Positions 20,681 to 34,380 of a stretch of 64,000 bases of DNA are shown piece by piece. Every line of letters starts with the position of its first letter. The first letter of the stretch is position 1. The notes under the pieces are model-generated. The model was not told where the DNA came from, did no database searches, and was given only the letters and a program-made list of their open reading frames with translations. Source of the DNA: Ophioceras dolichostomum (lineage: Eukaryota > Ascomycota > Sordariomycetes > Magnaporthales > Ophioceraceae). Position numbers and translations under genes: made by a program. The DNA lies in assembly GCA_003049485.1 (NCBI GenBank), contig PYST01000073.1, positions 5,833 through 69,832 of the forward strand. Reading direction: 5' to 3'.

Positions 20681-22464
20681 TCAGGGCTCTCTGGGCTCTG
20701 GCTCTCTGGGCTCCCTGGGCTCGGACGGAGGCACGACGGCCTCCTCCTCCTCCGCACGATTGTGGGTCACAACAATGCCAGGGATGTCCAATCCTCTTCC
20801 TCCTCTGCCGTCTTGACCGTTGGGGGCAAGCTTCCCGAGTTCAGTACCCCTCTCGCCGTTGTTGCCGCCGGCCAGAGTGTTGAGACGACGATCCGCAGTT
20901 GCGCCTTGGTCCCCAACCTCTCCAAGGTCTTCTCTGCTCCTGTTTCTGTTAGCGAGCTCAGCACCGAGGTGCAATGTCGACTCGCCAGTCTCCTCATCTC
21001 CGAGGGGGCATGCCGACACGCGACAAGTGTACTTGTCTCCATTGTGGCCCTGTGCTGGCGACGAGGGGAAGGGCGGCGGGAACAGCAGATTGCGCCAGCA
21101 GGAGAGCGATGTTTCATTGACGCCGTAGATAACAGCGTCGACGAACCCTTGCAGCACGATGCAGCCCTGGATGAAAGTGAAACGAGCACGAGTGCTGGTG
21201 TGAGCGAGGCGTCGTTCGTGTCTCGGTGTCTCTTAAGATGAGAGGGACCATACATATGGTAGGCAACGCGAGAGATCAAAGTACATACTTTGTCCACTGC
21301 CTGAAGTGGGACAGGAGCTTTCTGTCCTGTGCAGGCTTGCCAGATGCGAGAAGCGGTGGGAATCGCCCATATCAGCATGTAGGCGATCGGATACATCATC
21401 ATCAGTCGGGCGAGCTATTACGGCACATCAATCTCCTCATGTCAGTATTGGCCCGACTCAAGTTGAATCCTATCCTCCATCGCTCAAGGCGACCGGACTC
21501 CATGCTAGGTTCAAGACGTACCCTTTTCAACTGTTGTTGATTACTCCTCCCGACATGATAGGGGCCTTCACCGCTCTGTGGCCTCCCCTGAGCGCGAGAC
21601 CCCTGAAGCCCCTTTTGCGCCTTGAACAGCACAAAGTACACACGCGTGTACATGACCAGTATGGCGAGGATGATGATCCATCGCGGGACGAAATTAATCA
21701 GCAGTCGGACCTTGTCCGACGTAAACCAGCACCCTTTCAAATTTGCGTCGCGCCATTTTCCTTTTCAGTCAGCCATGATTGCCACGATGTTGCCACGATT
21801 GCCCGTCGGCTGGAAACGGGGTCCGTTGGAAACGAGGTTCGTTCGGGTAACAGACTCACAAGCACCAATATTTCCGTATCCGCCTACTGCCAAGCCAATG
21901 GCGGCCCAGGAGACGGACATCACCCAGGGGCCGAGAATGACAACTACTGAGTGGTTCTGCACCCAGGCCGAGCATTTCTTGTGGCCCGCGAGCATAAAGT
22001 ACGTGGTGGTGGCGATGACCAAAACCCAGTAGTCCGTCTGGACGATGAAAGTCTGCGCCAGAAACCCGTTGAGCTGACAGAAGTCGCTCTGCTCGGGAGA
22101 CGACATGAGCTTCCCACTAAGGTTGGACGCCGAGGGCGCCATGAAATTTACTGCCATCACAAGGTCACTGATCGCAAGGAACAGAATCAGACGATGCCTG
22201 AATGACCGTAGATGCTTGAAGCACTGTGAAACAAGAGGCCGCAGTTGTTAGCTCATGTTAGTTCTCTTGGATGTCGGGGGGTGACTCCGTTTGCGGGATG
22301 CCTACAACAAAGCTGAGGATCATCCATGAGGCACCCAGGATAGAAAAAGTCGAGCAGACGACCATGGTGGTGCTGAGCGTCAGCATGGACCTGACTATCG
22401 TCACATGGTCCCCGGGCGGAAGGGTCGACGTTCTGGCAGCTATCTCGGCGTAATTCGACTCCAT
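20681..22464 (-). CDS. Seven-helix G-protein-coupled receptor (Git3 / cAMP-receptor-like)
   Basis: Plasma-membrane receptor candidate signalling through a heterotrimeric G protein. Five exons on the minus strand: 22464-22306, 22223-21860, 21733-21522, 21414-21289 and 21166-20681. All introns are GT-AG and phases agree, giving 448 residues. Helices are visible in order: TM1 (SMLTLSTTMVVCSTFSILG), TM2 (LILFLAISDLVMAVNFM), TM3 (NGFLAQTFIVQTDYWVLVIA), TM4 (VVILGPWVMSVSWAAIGL), TM5 after NIGAWCWF, TM6 (LARLMMMYPIAYMLIWAIP) and TM7 (GCIVLQGFVDAVIYGVN). The GAWCWF motif before TM5 and the RLM..YP entry to TM6 are typical of the Git3/Dicty cAMP-receptor superfamily of fungal GPCRs. The ~120-residue C-tail is hydrophilic and ends in REP/PREP repeats. 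The class within fungal GPCRs and the ligand are not determined. Confidence 0.88.
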
Positions 22465-23868
22465 TTTGCTCGGTACTGAAACTCGATCGTACCAGCAAGA
22501 TTATCCCGAGCCGCGGGTCCTCTGGTTTTTCTTGCTGTTGTTGGCCGATCGACGCAGACCAGGTCGGACTCTTAGGGGTGGATCTGATATTTCCTGGTTT
22601 CGAGGATACACAGGAGGAGACTTTGAAGGAAATGTCCCTGGAGAGGAAAGAAGGTCGTCAGGAAGGGATCGAGCAAGCCATATCACCTATCCCAGTAAGT
22701 CATATCTATCGTTTGCCGGTTGAGAGAAGCTCAACTAGTCACACTGCTTGTGCGGGAGGACGGAAAGTATATACTCTCCCCGTCGTGTGCCTGTCCGAGC
22801 AGCATGACACAGTGAAGAGGCAGATGGGAAGGAGACGGGAGACGGCAGAGAGGCGGAAGCTAAAGCTCCCACAAACCCACGAGGTGGGGGCTGTGTACTA
22901 TTCCATATGAGTCCTGTGATCCGCGAAGCTTTGCACTCCGAGGGCCGGGTCGAAATAAGTCTCGCAGCGGTTCGGCACTTTCGACGCCACAGTCCGCGAT
23001 GGTGAAGCCATCAGCGACCAAGCGACAGCCAGACAAGGAGTCAATGAGGCTTCGCCAAGACTCACCACGCGGGAAAGTAACGAAAGCGAGGATCTGAGTC
23101 GTCAATCACCGAACTATCCAAAAGCCACTTGGCTGGTACTCGGTCGGATCCGACGCTAGAAGCTGAGTAGACTCGGAGACTTGGAGTTGTGACTTCAACA
23201 ACCAGCTGGGCAGCCTGGCAAATATGGCCCACGATGTGGCTTTTCCGACAAAGAATATGCTCGCAAATGGCCGTGTGTATAACGGATTTTAAGCTGAGTG
23301 ACCTAATCATCAGGAAAAGCTCGACATCGAAAAAAAACCAAACAATGTTCTTCAAGCTGGCGGAGACAAACACTGATGGATGTCTTCGGGCCCCGAGACG
23401 CAGTTCAGCATCCAGACGCTCTTAGCCCAGGAAATAGGGATGTGGGCAAGTTAGCCCTCCCGAGGATGCCCGCAGACCGATAAGCCGGATCTCAAGACAA
23501 CGCCCATTTACCGCGGAGAAGGACAAGATTTGCCAGAGCAGCAAACTTATCAAAGGGTATGACCCCAGAAGCGTCCGCCAAGCACTTTAAGACGCCACGC
23601 GAACGACTCTAGCCTCGCCCATTGACCCCAGGCCACGGGCACTAAAAATGTTTCCCATCCAATGCTCCCGACCCCTATCGAAACAAATCGAGGCCTTGGG
23701 GGACTTCAGGCAAGTCAGAGAAACGACCTTACAAGTCGCAATTGACTGAGCAAGACATTCCAGACCTCTCGGTACGGATACCGACTTACATCAGGGAAGA
23801 GGCAACTTGACGATGCGATGGATGAGGCTCGATGTGGAGAAAAGGAGAGGTCGTCCACGGAAGATTTG

Positions 23869-23905
23869 CACGTGACTTGACCTTGCTCGGGGGTCGATTA
23901 CGTAA
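23869..23905. promoter_or_regulatory. CACGTGAC and TTACGTAA site pair
   Basis: CACGTGAC (23869-23876) matches the bHLH/Cbf1-type consensus RTCACRTG in reverse. TTACGTAA (23898-23905) is a perfect bZIP-type palindrome. The pair lies 1.4 kb upstream of the GPCR start. The 12-mer TTGCACGTGACT here is repeated exactly in the PRE4 divergent promoter. Function is inferred from motif only. Confidence 0.4.
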
Positions 23906-24280
23906 CCCCCCGCTGTGATCGGATCCTCTACTCTGCCATCCATCATCTACAGCTCCCAAACAACGACAGCTACGGATACCAACCTGCCTACCCTACCCAG
24001 GTAGGTCGGAAGGCCATAGCATTGCCAAGCTCGCACCGTACTTGACTACCTAATGCACGGTACTCACGAATGGAAAGAACCGCCTACCGCGCGCCGCATT
24101 TCTCTCAACAATGGCTCTAACCAGAAAGGGAGGGGAGAGGGCGCGAGAGAACGCCCGCATTCGACTCCCGGAAAGCGTGGCAAACGACGCGGGTCGGCGA
24201 CGGTCCCAAGTTCGAGCCAAAAGAAAAAGAAAAAGAGAAAAAAAGAACGACGGCACGGCGGCAGCGGCGGCGGCAAGGGC

Positions 24281-24314
24281 TAGACTCTCTCTCTCTCTCC
24301 CTCTCTCTCTCTCA
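24281..24314. repeat. CT microsatellite
   Basis: About 34 bp of CT dinucleotides with one CC interruption, on the plus strand. It lies in the same pyrimidine-rich region as the much longer CT tract at 30079. Confidence 0.85.
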
Positions 24315-24867
24315 GGGAAGAACCCTGAAGAATGCGCGGCACGGATGGAGAGCCCACGATACCCGTCCCGCTGTCAAACGAAACACCCCTCCCTACCAAC
24401 CTCCCTGCCTTCCCTACCTACCTATCCACCCATCTACCACCTATATGATGCATGTATGAGTTGCCCTCACGCAGTTACACTCCGAGTCTCCAGCGAGCGC
24501 ACAGTCTCCAGCGTTCCCTTCGATCGATCCGCGTCGACAGCGCACATTCACATATACGTCCATCCGGCGGCACCCACCTCAATGCACGAACGCACGTACG
24601 TACCCACGCTCAACGCCAATACCAGCAACGGCAGTTGGCGTGCATCCATCCGTACCTTCAGCCCCATCCCCTACTCTGTTTTCCCTCCTCCCTCCTGGCC
24701 TGTCCCGGCCTATCGGCGTGCAGGAACACGGAACAAACAAGTCGTTCCACCTTACCGTCTACCTACCTACCTACAGTAGACCTGCCGCCGAGCACAGCCA
24801 ACCACCTCAGCATGTGTATTTTTGAGTTGCGTTGTGTTGCACCGCGTTGCGCTGAGTGGCGCTGCCC

Positions 24868-24933
24868 AGCCTGCCCTGCCCTGCCTGCCTAGCCTGCCCT
24901 GCCCTGCCTGCCCTGCCTGCCCTGTCCTGCTTC
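24868..24933. repeat. CCTGC/CCTGCC short tandem repeat
   Basis: Alternating CCTGC and CCTGCCTG units over about 65 bp, imperfect. Low-complexity intergenic DNA. Confidence 0.8.
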
Positions 24934-27900
24934 TATGTATGTAAAGTTGCATTCCCACCTACTTTGCCTGCCGGCCGGCTAGCCATTCATATCTCCGGCC
25001 GCCCCCGTCGAGCTCGTCGTCGACGCCTGCCGAGCTCGTCAAGCCGACCTCTCTCATATCTCACAATCGTCTATCGTCCCATCTGGCGTTTTATGCCTCG
25101 CTCGCTCCTCTCCGGTTGTCCCCACTCTCTCGCTCTATCCCATCGTCCCATTTGCTGCCGCTCTCTGTTTCACCGATCCGAGACCTATTAACCAAACCCT
25201 ACCAACCTATCAATCCTGCAACTGTTGCAGACCAAGTCAACCTACCTCCTACCTCAGGTACCTGCGTACCTACCTCCCTGGTAGGTACCCAATGCAGCAG
25301 AAGAGGGGAGGTGACAAAAACTGAAATTCTTTCCATCCATTTCCTATCGCCTGCCGCGGCCGGCACTGAGGCAGCCCGTTGGCAAGTTGCAGATGGTAGG
25401 CAGGCAGAGAGGTAGCATGCCACCCGCCAGCCGGCCGAGCTCGGCATTCGACGTACCCGATGAACGGGGTCGTATCGATATATACGGTAAACGGTAACCG
25501 GCCGCTCCTCTATATGATATGGCTCTGAGTGCTCCTATTAAGTAGGTAGGATAGGTGTCTGACATACATATATCTCAGGGCTCGGTCAATCAATATCTTG
25601 TTTGTTTGTCCTCATCAATCCATTTTCCCCTCCCGCCCTGGCCGCCGGCCCCCTTTATTCTTCTATATATGAATATCTTAACGGATCAGCAGCACTGCCT
25701 AGGTCTCCGGCCCGACAAGGCATCCTGCGGCATCGTCACCAGCATCAGCATCAGCACAGGCGGGACGGAGACGGGTGGCGGACGGGCCCCAGTATTAGAT
25801 CCATGTTGATTCCATATCCTTGTTTTTGTCATACAAGCCTACCTAGGTAGATATCTATCTCTGGCTCCTCACATCCATTTATCTGTCTGCGTCCCCCCCT
25901 CGTCTATGTAGGTGCATGCACGCCACGGCTGTTTTTTTGTCTATCTGCAACTTGATACTCTCCCCCCTCCTCCAACGCCAGCCGCGTCCGCGAGGGGAAC
26001 AAAACGTCATCTTTTGCGCGTCTTTCAGTCAGTGAGGAATGTATGCATGTGCAGCGCAAGTTGGCCGTTCGGGCCTCTCTCCGGCCGGCACGGGGCGTGT
26101 ACGGTGAGGGTTCGGACAGACAGGTTATTTCCTTTGTAGCAGAGTGATGCGTCCACGCCCTCAGGTCCCGCGTCACGTCCGCCCGTTGCTTGTACATACC
26201 GTTTCTGACCGTCGGTCTTCGTGTCTGTGTGTTTGCCCGGCCACGTAGGCCCAAGATGCAAGATGCGACGTGACGGGCAACACTTCTGCCGGCATCACTC
26301 GCCGGCGTTTACCAGGTTGATAAGTACCACCTACATAAGGATACGTCTTTTCTCTTCCCGTCCAGTCCAGCCAGCCGCTATACACAGTAAATATTCTACC
26401 GCATGAGTACCTAGGTGGTGGGCAGCGGGCATCAGACAGACCGTTTTTTAAGGACGTACGCACGGACATGGGCTGGCTCCGATGCGTTGATCGCCCCTAC
26501 ATCCATGTCTTGAAATCATAGCTGTTTCTGGTCGTCACGCACAGGTGCTGTCAAACCGCGTCTTTTGCCAAGTGTTTTCTCTGCTCTCTTTTTTTTTGTT
26601 CTCTTTATTTTTTCCTTTCCTTTCTTTTCTTTTCCTTGTCCTCTCTCTCACACAATGATGATGGTGCATCGTCATCCCTGCCGCGGGTCATAGCGCTGCA
26701 CCCCTGCTGGGACTTGGGGCGGCTGCTTGGCTGCTTGGCTGCTAGGCAAGGCCCTGTTCCCGTTTCCCCCGCTGCCCCGCACCCGCCGTCGTGTAAGTCG
26801 CACCCACGGAGGTTGTCGGTGTTTTGGGGGGATCACAGATGATTTGTACAACCCCTACCCAGCCGACGCCGACCTTTGCATGAGAGCCATTACTTTACTT
26901 GACTCTGACCGTCATGTCGTCCTCTTTGGTTTATATCTCATATCCGTGATCCTTCGGATTTTCTCGCTTGCTTAGGTTGCTTTTCTCTCTGTTCATTTCA
27001 AGCTCCTCTCCTCTTGCTCGGCTCACACCCTCCCCCCACCTCGTCTCTGTCCTGTCCCTCCTCGCGTCGCGCCGTGCAGCCGGTCAACCAGAAACGGCTC
27101 CCCGAAATCATGCAACAAGGCTCGATCGACATCGCTCGAAATAGACGAGTCTTGACTCAGAATCCTACACGTACCTCTCTGTCACCCACACCTTACTGGG
27201 ACGGGCTGTGATCCATAGGGGAACTGGGCTGAGATTGTGTGTGTCCGTGGTCCTGTGGATGAGTACCTAGGTGTGGGTGGATGTGATAGATGTGAGGCGA
27301 GCGGGCCACAAATGCGCGTTAGGCTGGATTGGTTTCGTCTGGCTCTATCACGGGTCTCAGCACTGTCGACGCATTGAAGGCTTTGACATTGCGGACGGCC
27401 GCTTTTCAAAGCTCTGATAATCTATGTGCAGCTCCCAATTTGCTTTACCGTGGGTTATTGGCCAACGCTCGGGGAGGCTCGGACAGCGGCCACATCTCGA
27501 CCTCTCGCGTTAGTCAGATCACGTCTATCTGTGCATCACTGTTTGTCTTTCCTTCCGTCTTTCTGTCTGTCTTGGTTTATTGGCCCCTCCGCCATTGACA
27601 GCTTCCCAATTTACCCACACAAGGCGTTTCGGTGATCGCCAGCCAGCATAGGGCCAATGCCCTGCCTGACCCCAGTCGAGAAGGCTGCACTTACGCATTT
27701 ACGCACTTCCACGCAAAATGGGAAATGGAGCCAACAAAGCCCAACCGCCCACCACTGTGTCTGCTTCATCTGCACAATTTCGGTCCTGCTGACCTGGATT
27801 AGGTGGACCAGCTCGCGGAATTTCTGGTTCGCCTGTTCCGAGGTCAATTATCCAGATTCGCGCCACTATCATCGTCCGTGGTCAGCGCGGGTGATCGTTT

Positions 27901-30074
27901 AGGATTGTGTTCGTATCTCATCAATTTCTCACTCACCGTCACGGCCTTTCCTTCTATCTTTCCCCCTCCCTCTCTTCTCTACCTAGGTGCCTATCTGCAT
28001 ACCTAAATACCTACCCTCCCGTGCCCCAAGCTCTTACCCCTGCCCATATGTCTATCCACTGCCGTGGCTAAGAATACCCAACCGCATAAGGCATCCGGAC
28101 GGTACGCAGGTAGGTAGGTAGGTATGGGATGTAATTAATATTGTTGTCTGCCTTCATCTCGGGCACGGGAAGCACTGGCACGCCTTTATCGCACCTAGGT
28201 AGGCCGTAAGGTTTATGTTCGAAGGCATTTCCGTACTGGTACATCCGGTCGGCAGAGGGTGATGTTTGGTTGTGTTGTCTCCCAGGAATTCAGCTCGGCG
28301 CCCCCAACTTTGCAAGATCGCTGAACCCAGCACACGCAGGAAGCCGTGCTCCCGCCATACAGCATCAGGGCGTGCTTTGCCGTCCACCCGCCCTGTTGCT
28401 CGCGCTGGGCACACCAACCCTGAATCCCTGACCTCCTGAATCCCTGCCTCTCTAGCTCTCTGGCTCTAGGTCTGGTCCCCCCATGTTTTGCTATCTCTGC
28501 CCCCGCCCTTGTCATATCGAAGTCTTTTGTGTCATTTGTCTTGGTGGTGCATTCGTTTCTGCCTATCTTCATATCTATTCCTCGTCCTCACTCACAATCT
28601 GTAAGCCCTTACGTTGCTAGACGGGCGGGCTGCTGCAACCCTACACCGGCCACCGACGCACGAAACTAGTGTCGTGCGTGCGAGCGTGCGCGTGTGGTGG
28701 TGGGAATGTGGGAAAGCACGCGGTGCGCGGTGCGCGGTACCGCTGCTCTGCTTGCTTGCCTGCGTCAATGCATCCCTCCCTACCCTCCCTGCCCTCCTGC
28801 ACCACCTGCAGCCTGCCTTGCCTCCCAAGCATTGCTTCCTTCCCTCCCTGTTCCTGTGTGCCTGCCCTGTGTGGAATACATAAGTGTAGGTACCAAGTGT
28901 CACGCCCATCTTCCCCTGGCCGAAACTGTGCCTCTGACTGGCTGACGACGGTTTTGTAAGGACGCCCATGCTCATCGGATCCAGCCTCACTGTCCCTTAG
29001 ACATTTGGACACTTCACACCAGCGAGTCTTTCGGTCGAAACAGCTTGCCAAAAGCCCCAGGCTGGTGAGGTGCCAGCACCGCATCAGCACTTCTTCGCTT
29101 GATTTTTGCCCTCTTGGTTCACCACTTGACTTTATTTGCCCACCTCCTTCTCTTCGTCATTGACTGTTCATGCAGGGGGTAGCGGTCACCTCAGAGACCT
29201 CAAATGCGAGCGAGTGCCGAGTTTGGTCCCTTCCCAAATCAACCAGACCAGCCGAGATCGCTGCTGCTGCTGTCTCGTCTTTCTTCCCTCCACTCCACGA
29301 TACTCGATCCACCACCCACAGAGAAACCCGCTCGTGGTTGGGACTGACGCCTTCAAACGCAGTAATGATAGGCGGATCCGTCAAATCTTTGTGCCACCCT
29401 CCTCCCCAACCCTGAAGCTTCCTGCTTCACATAGCAGGGTCTGCAGCGTCATCTGGCCCCCCTTTTGGACCTCCCTTGGCCCTCCACCTCCCCCTCCTCC
29501 TCTCCTCCTTTCCCCTCTCCTCTCCTCCCCCTCGCCTTCCCCCCTCCCATCCTTCCTCCGGAGTGGTCCCATCTCCATTATCCACTAGGCAACTCATCGA
29601 TTCCGGTGGGAGCCGGCTAGATATACCCTCTCTCAGTCAGTGGCTGCGAGATACAAGAGACAAGAAGAGGGGCGCCGGCCGGATGGAGGGCGAGGGGGGG
29701 AAAAGGTCTCAGTCGGAGGAGACGCGGCAAGCGGCCACCGGTAACGAGGAGGGTATAGCCTGGGCATACTATACACCATCCTGGCCGCCGACCTGCGCTT
29801 TGCGCTTTTAGTTGCCCTTGGCTGTCCTTGGCTGTTGGCCGCTTCTGCGTTGTCATCCCCGGAGGAAGCCTTGTGGAAGCAGCGTCGGCCTGCAGGCCAA
29901 TACGGCGGCGGGAGGGCCAACTCATCTAGCTGTTGCTGCTGCCGGTGCTGCTGCCAGTGCTGCATGCCACCTGCGATGCCCTCTCGGTTCTGCACCATGT
30001 CGGGTCGCCCCCTATCAGAGGTGACCCTTCTACCCATCGCCCCATCGCTTGCTACTTCGGTTCCACCTTCATCG

Positions 30075-30895
<821 letters not shown>

Positions 30896-33800
30896 CCCTC
30901 CTCGCTTTCTTTGTCCCTCTTTCTTGCCCATCCGCCCATCCACCCTTTTCGTGGCCCCTCCACGTACCCCCTTCGCGTTCTCCTTTGTCCCCTCCTCCCC
31001 TCCCCGAACCACGCCACCATCATCTCTGGTAAGTTCTCCTTTGATATTGACGGTCATTCAATGAATGTCCTGCGGGTTGGTCGTTCGGCCTGTGACCGGT
31101 GGGTGTCACTGCGGACAAATCGTTCGAGCTTTGCTGATTTTCCCACGCCGCTCATGGACGCCACAGGACAGGGCAGACACTCCGGCCCATCCGTCAAGGT
31201 TCCGTCGCTCGTCAATATTTGCTCTTCTTTTCTTCGCCCCATGACTGCTCCCTTCACGTCACCATATAGGCAAAACTCGGGAATGCTATCGGCCAGACAC
31301 CAGGTGGACCTACGGAATATGTGGGTGGTTAGCTCTGTTTGACTTGATACATACTGGATCTTTCTCTAGGGAGCTCTGGACAGAACCGAAGGCCGGAAAT
31401 CTTCCCAATAGATAGTACTAGGAAAGAAAGGTGAAGGGATCATTGGGGAGGAGAGAGAGACGGGTAGTTTGAGCGAGTGACTTCCACCCAGATAGAGAGG
31501 ACACTCGTCCGGCGTGTAAGACCGTGTGCGGGTCTAGCCAAAAGCGGCCTCTTGCTCGTGCATCTAGTGCCTCTGGTGTCTCCGACACGTCTGACGCTGC
31601 CACAGCTGTCGTGTTCATGGAGCTCGGTCTGACAAGCGTCCAGTGCTGCGACCTGAGGTATATGACATGCAGTAAGTCTGCTTGCCAACTGCATCTCAAC
31701 GAATACGACCATGGGCCTCTTGTCAATCTTTCCCTTCTCCCACTCCTTCCCCTTCTCGCCCCTCCCCTCCTGGAAGAATTTTATCTCTCGTAGTCCGGCC
31801 CGCCGAAGAAGAGGCCTACAAATGTGGCCGCCGCATCCGGATACGTTAGTGTGCTGGGTCCCAGTCAGACAGCGGAGTTGTGAGCGAGTCCTCCCACCTC
31901 CCCCAGCCCCCTCTTTCTGTCTTCTTCTCGCATCATCCATCCTGCCCACTCTCTATCTATAGGTAGCGACAATTACTATGTGGCAGAATCGGAACAGTGG
32001 GATGTAGTTCATGTATTTGCGTTTTTTTGTTCGATTCGCCATCGTTCGTCACTGTCTGTACGTTGTAACCCCCGTCAGTTTAGGTGACATCCAGTCATGG
32101 GTTCTGGCGGCGTTCGTCCAGAGTGCCTGCTTACCAGCATTCACACACGGATCAAACCCATGGCTCTCGGCATCGTGTTTCCCAGATGCTGATCCACCAC
32201 GGCAATAATAGCAGGTCGCTGCTATAGGCAAAGTCACAACACAAGCCACGTCCATGACACTAGAGGCAGACCCTCATAAACTGCTCGGGACTTAAACGCG
32301 GAATCTGAGAAGGGAAAACCGGGAGAGGATGTGTCAATATGCGCTCACCAATCCAAGAGCGCCGACTTCCCTGTTTTGTCCCAACTTCGCCTCAAAACCA
32401 CTTACACGTGGCGGGCGGGCGCGATGGGCTCCGAAATGTCGGTGGACTTAACAGCGGCGTCAAGCCAGAAAAAGAAGTCTCTTTGTTTGGTTCTATTATG
32501 ATATCTCTGTCAGTTATACCATATTCATATGTATTGCCAGTCATTGCGATATGCGATGTGAGGAGCCAAAGCGATCGATCTTGGCCCCCAGATGCACCAC
32601 CTGACCTCAAGTAATCTCTTGTGCCACACATACCTACCTTGCACCTACCACCTACCTACAGTGCATCTTTGAGAGCGCTGCGCACACAGGGGAAGCGAAG
32701 GAAGCACTGGCATGTTCTGCGAACACTTTCACACTGCCGTCTGCTTCAGGAGGAGGCTCTTCCGCTCTGTAGCATCCCATCCACCCTCGCGGATCGCAAG
32801 ATCCTAGCAGGCTCGCCCGCCCGCCCGTTGTCCCGTCCGTCCATCCGGTGGTCTCGGTTCTATTCGTTAGCAGGCAGGCAGGGGATTCGCTGCTTTGCCT
32901 TGTCCGTCCTTCCCTCTCCTCCCTTGCCCCTCCCCACCCTCCACTTCATCACGGCGTCCAACCCCTGGCGATGATGGAGACGGCGAGACTTGGCAATCTA
33001 CACCCTGATGGGTCTGGTCGCCCGCCTATCCCAGTCTCGCTTCTTCGCCATGGCTGGCTGGCTGACGCAATATGCAGGATAGAGCTCCCTGAAAGGAAAA
33101 GAGGCGAATGCCGATATGCATTGGTTCTTGTGCTTCTTATCGAAGTTTGGCCGAGAGCGACAGGTACCACGCCCATAGTGGTTGTTCCTCCCCTACAGTA
33201 CTCTTTAGTACAGGAGATGGAAACTGATGGATGATCGGGAGGTTCTCCTCCCACCAAAGAAATAAACAACAAATATGATAGGCCGATCATGACCACTAGA
33301 GTCGCGACTCTGGGTTACCCGGCTTCCTCCCAAACGCCTTGCCAAACAGTACAAAGAAATTTGAAGAAAGAAGAATGAGACTGAGGAGAGAAACCTGCTC
33401 TGTATCAGATGAAAAGGACCAAGGAGTATGGCTCCGCGCCTTAGAGCGAAGGGAAAGCCGAGGGAAAAAGAGAGACTGGAAAAAAAAATTGACAGAAGAA
33501 AGTGCCCCAAATCTCGCCCCCAATCGATTAAAATTCCGAGTAGTTGAAGTGATCTCATGAGCGTCGTTAAGGAGAATTTGGCAGGCCCCTGAGAGAAGAG
33601 GGTGTGATAGCGGCCCGCGGCCCGCTTCCCAAGAGGCGCAGGTCGATGATTTTTTTGGTCGTTTTGCGTGTACTTTTATGTCCATATCCGCAGTCGTTAA
33701 TCGAAGAGTTGCGTCGTGTGTGCGTGTGTGCCTAGCCAGCCGTCCACCCGGGTCGAAGCCGAGTGACAAGACTAGGGCTGGGCGAGGCTTCGTGCCGTGC

Positions 33801-33996
33801 TTGTTTTTTTGTGTTTCCCAGTGCCGGGCGATGTCCATACACTCATCATACAAAATGGAAACGAATGATCCATGGGGCGAGGGAGAGAAGTTTGGAGGTG
33901 GCGCGGCGTCGTTATTGGCTCTCTTTCTCAAGTGAAGAGTGCCTGTTGGCGATGGTTTGGGCGGTGGCCTTTCAGAGGAGACCGGAGGAGAGGACA

Positions 33997-34161
33997 TCAG
34001 TAGCTGCAGAGCGGACAGTGGCCAGGCAGCATGATGTATCTCTCATGTGGACCTTTGGGACAGGCATGCTTCCGGCTGCCGTCGACAGAGGTCCTGAAGA
34101 AGTGCGCACCGGGGTCGATACACGACGTGTAGATGTAATAATTCTTAGTGAAGTCGCACAT
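33997..34161 (-). CDS. 54-residue conserved-looking cysteine-containing fungal protein
   Basis: Single exon, 54 residues beginning MCDFTKNYYIYTSC and ending PGHCPLCSY. Cysteines at 2, 14, 34, 49 and 52 include a C-x2-C pair, so metal binding is possible. It is rich in aromatic and basic residues and has no signal peptide or membrane segment, which points to a cytosolic or nuclear location. I have the impression that short proteins opening MC-x-x-TKNYYIYT are recurrent in Sordariomycetes, but I could not search. The start is the first ATG after a TATA box at 34374-34380. The ~190-bp leader between them lacks any other ATG and the start context (CCAAGATG) is good. The open frame extends 22 codons further upstream without an ATG, using a non-ATG start that I reject. 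Function unknown. Confidence 0.72.
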   Translation of the reverse strand: MCDFTKNYYIYTSCIDPGAHFFRTSVDGSRKHACPKGPHERYIMLPGHCPLCSY

Positions 34162-34296
34162 CTTGGTGGCGGTGGATAGAAGTAAGGCGGTAGGCGTACG
34201 TGATAGATAGTGGGCGGCTCGAAGCAAAGCAAGTATGTATGTGGGAGGAGGATGCTTGTTGAACGGGGAAACCCAAAGGTTTTCGTGATGGTTGAA

Positions 34297-34332
34297 GGCT
34301 TGAGCAGAGGCTTGAGCAGAGGCTTGAGCAGA
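34297..34332. repeat. Three perfect 12-bp repeats in the leader of the 54-residue gene
   Basis: Three head-to-tail copies of GGCTTGAGCAGA, read on the transcribed minus strand as TCTGCTCAAGCC. They lie between the TATA box and the start codon, so they are probably in the 5' untranslated region. Confidence 0.85.
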
Positions 34333-34373
34333 GTAGAGGGGAAATAGAATGAGAGGAGTGGTGGCGGCAACGG

Positions 34374-34380
34374 ATTTATA
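34374..34380 (-). promoter_or_regulatory. TATA box for the 54-residue gene
   Basis: The minus strand reads ATATAAAT about 213 bp upstream of the ATG at 34161. It is followed by a C/T-rich stretch, as is usual at fungal transcription starts. Confidence 0.55.

Noticed and set aside
22501..24000. Short frames upstream of the GPCR as a possible additional gene
   Set aside because: No frame keeps coding character over more than about 80 codons, and none could be joined by sensible splice sites.
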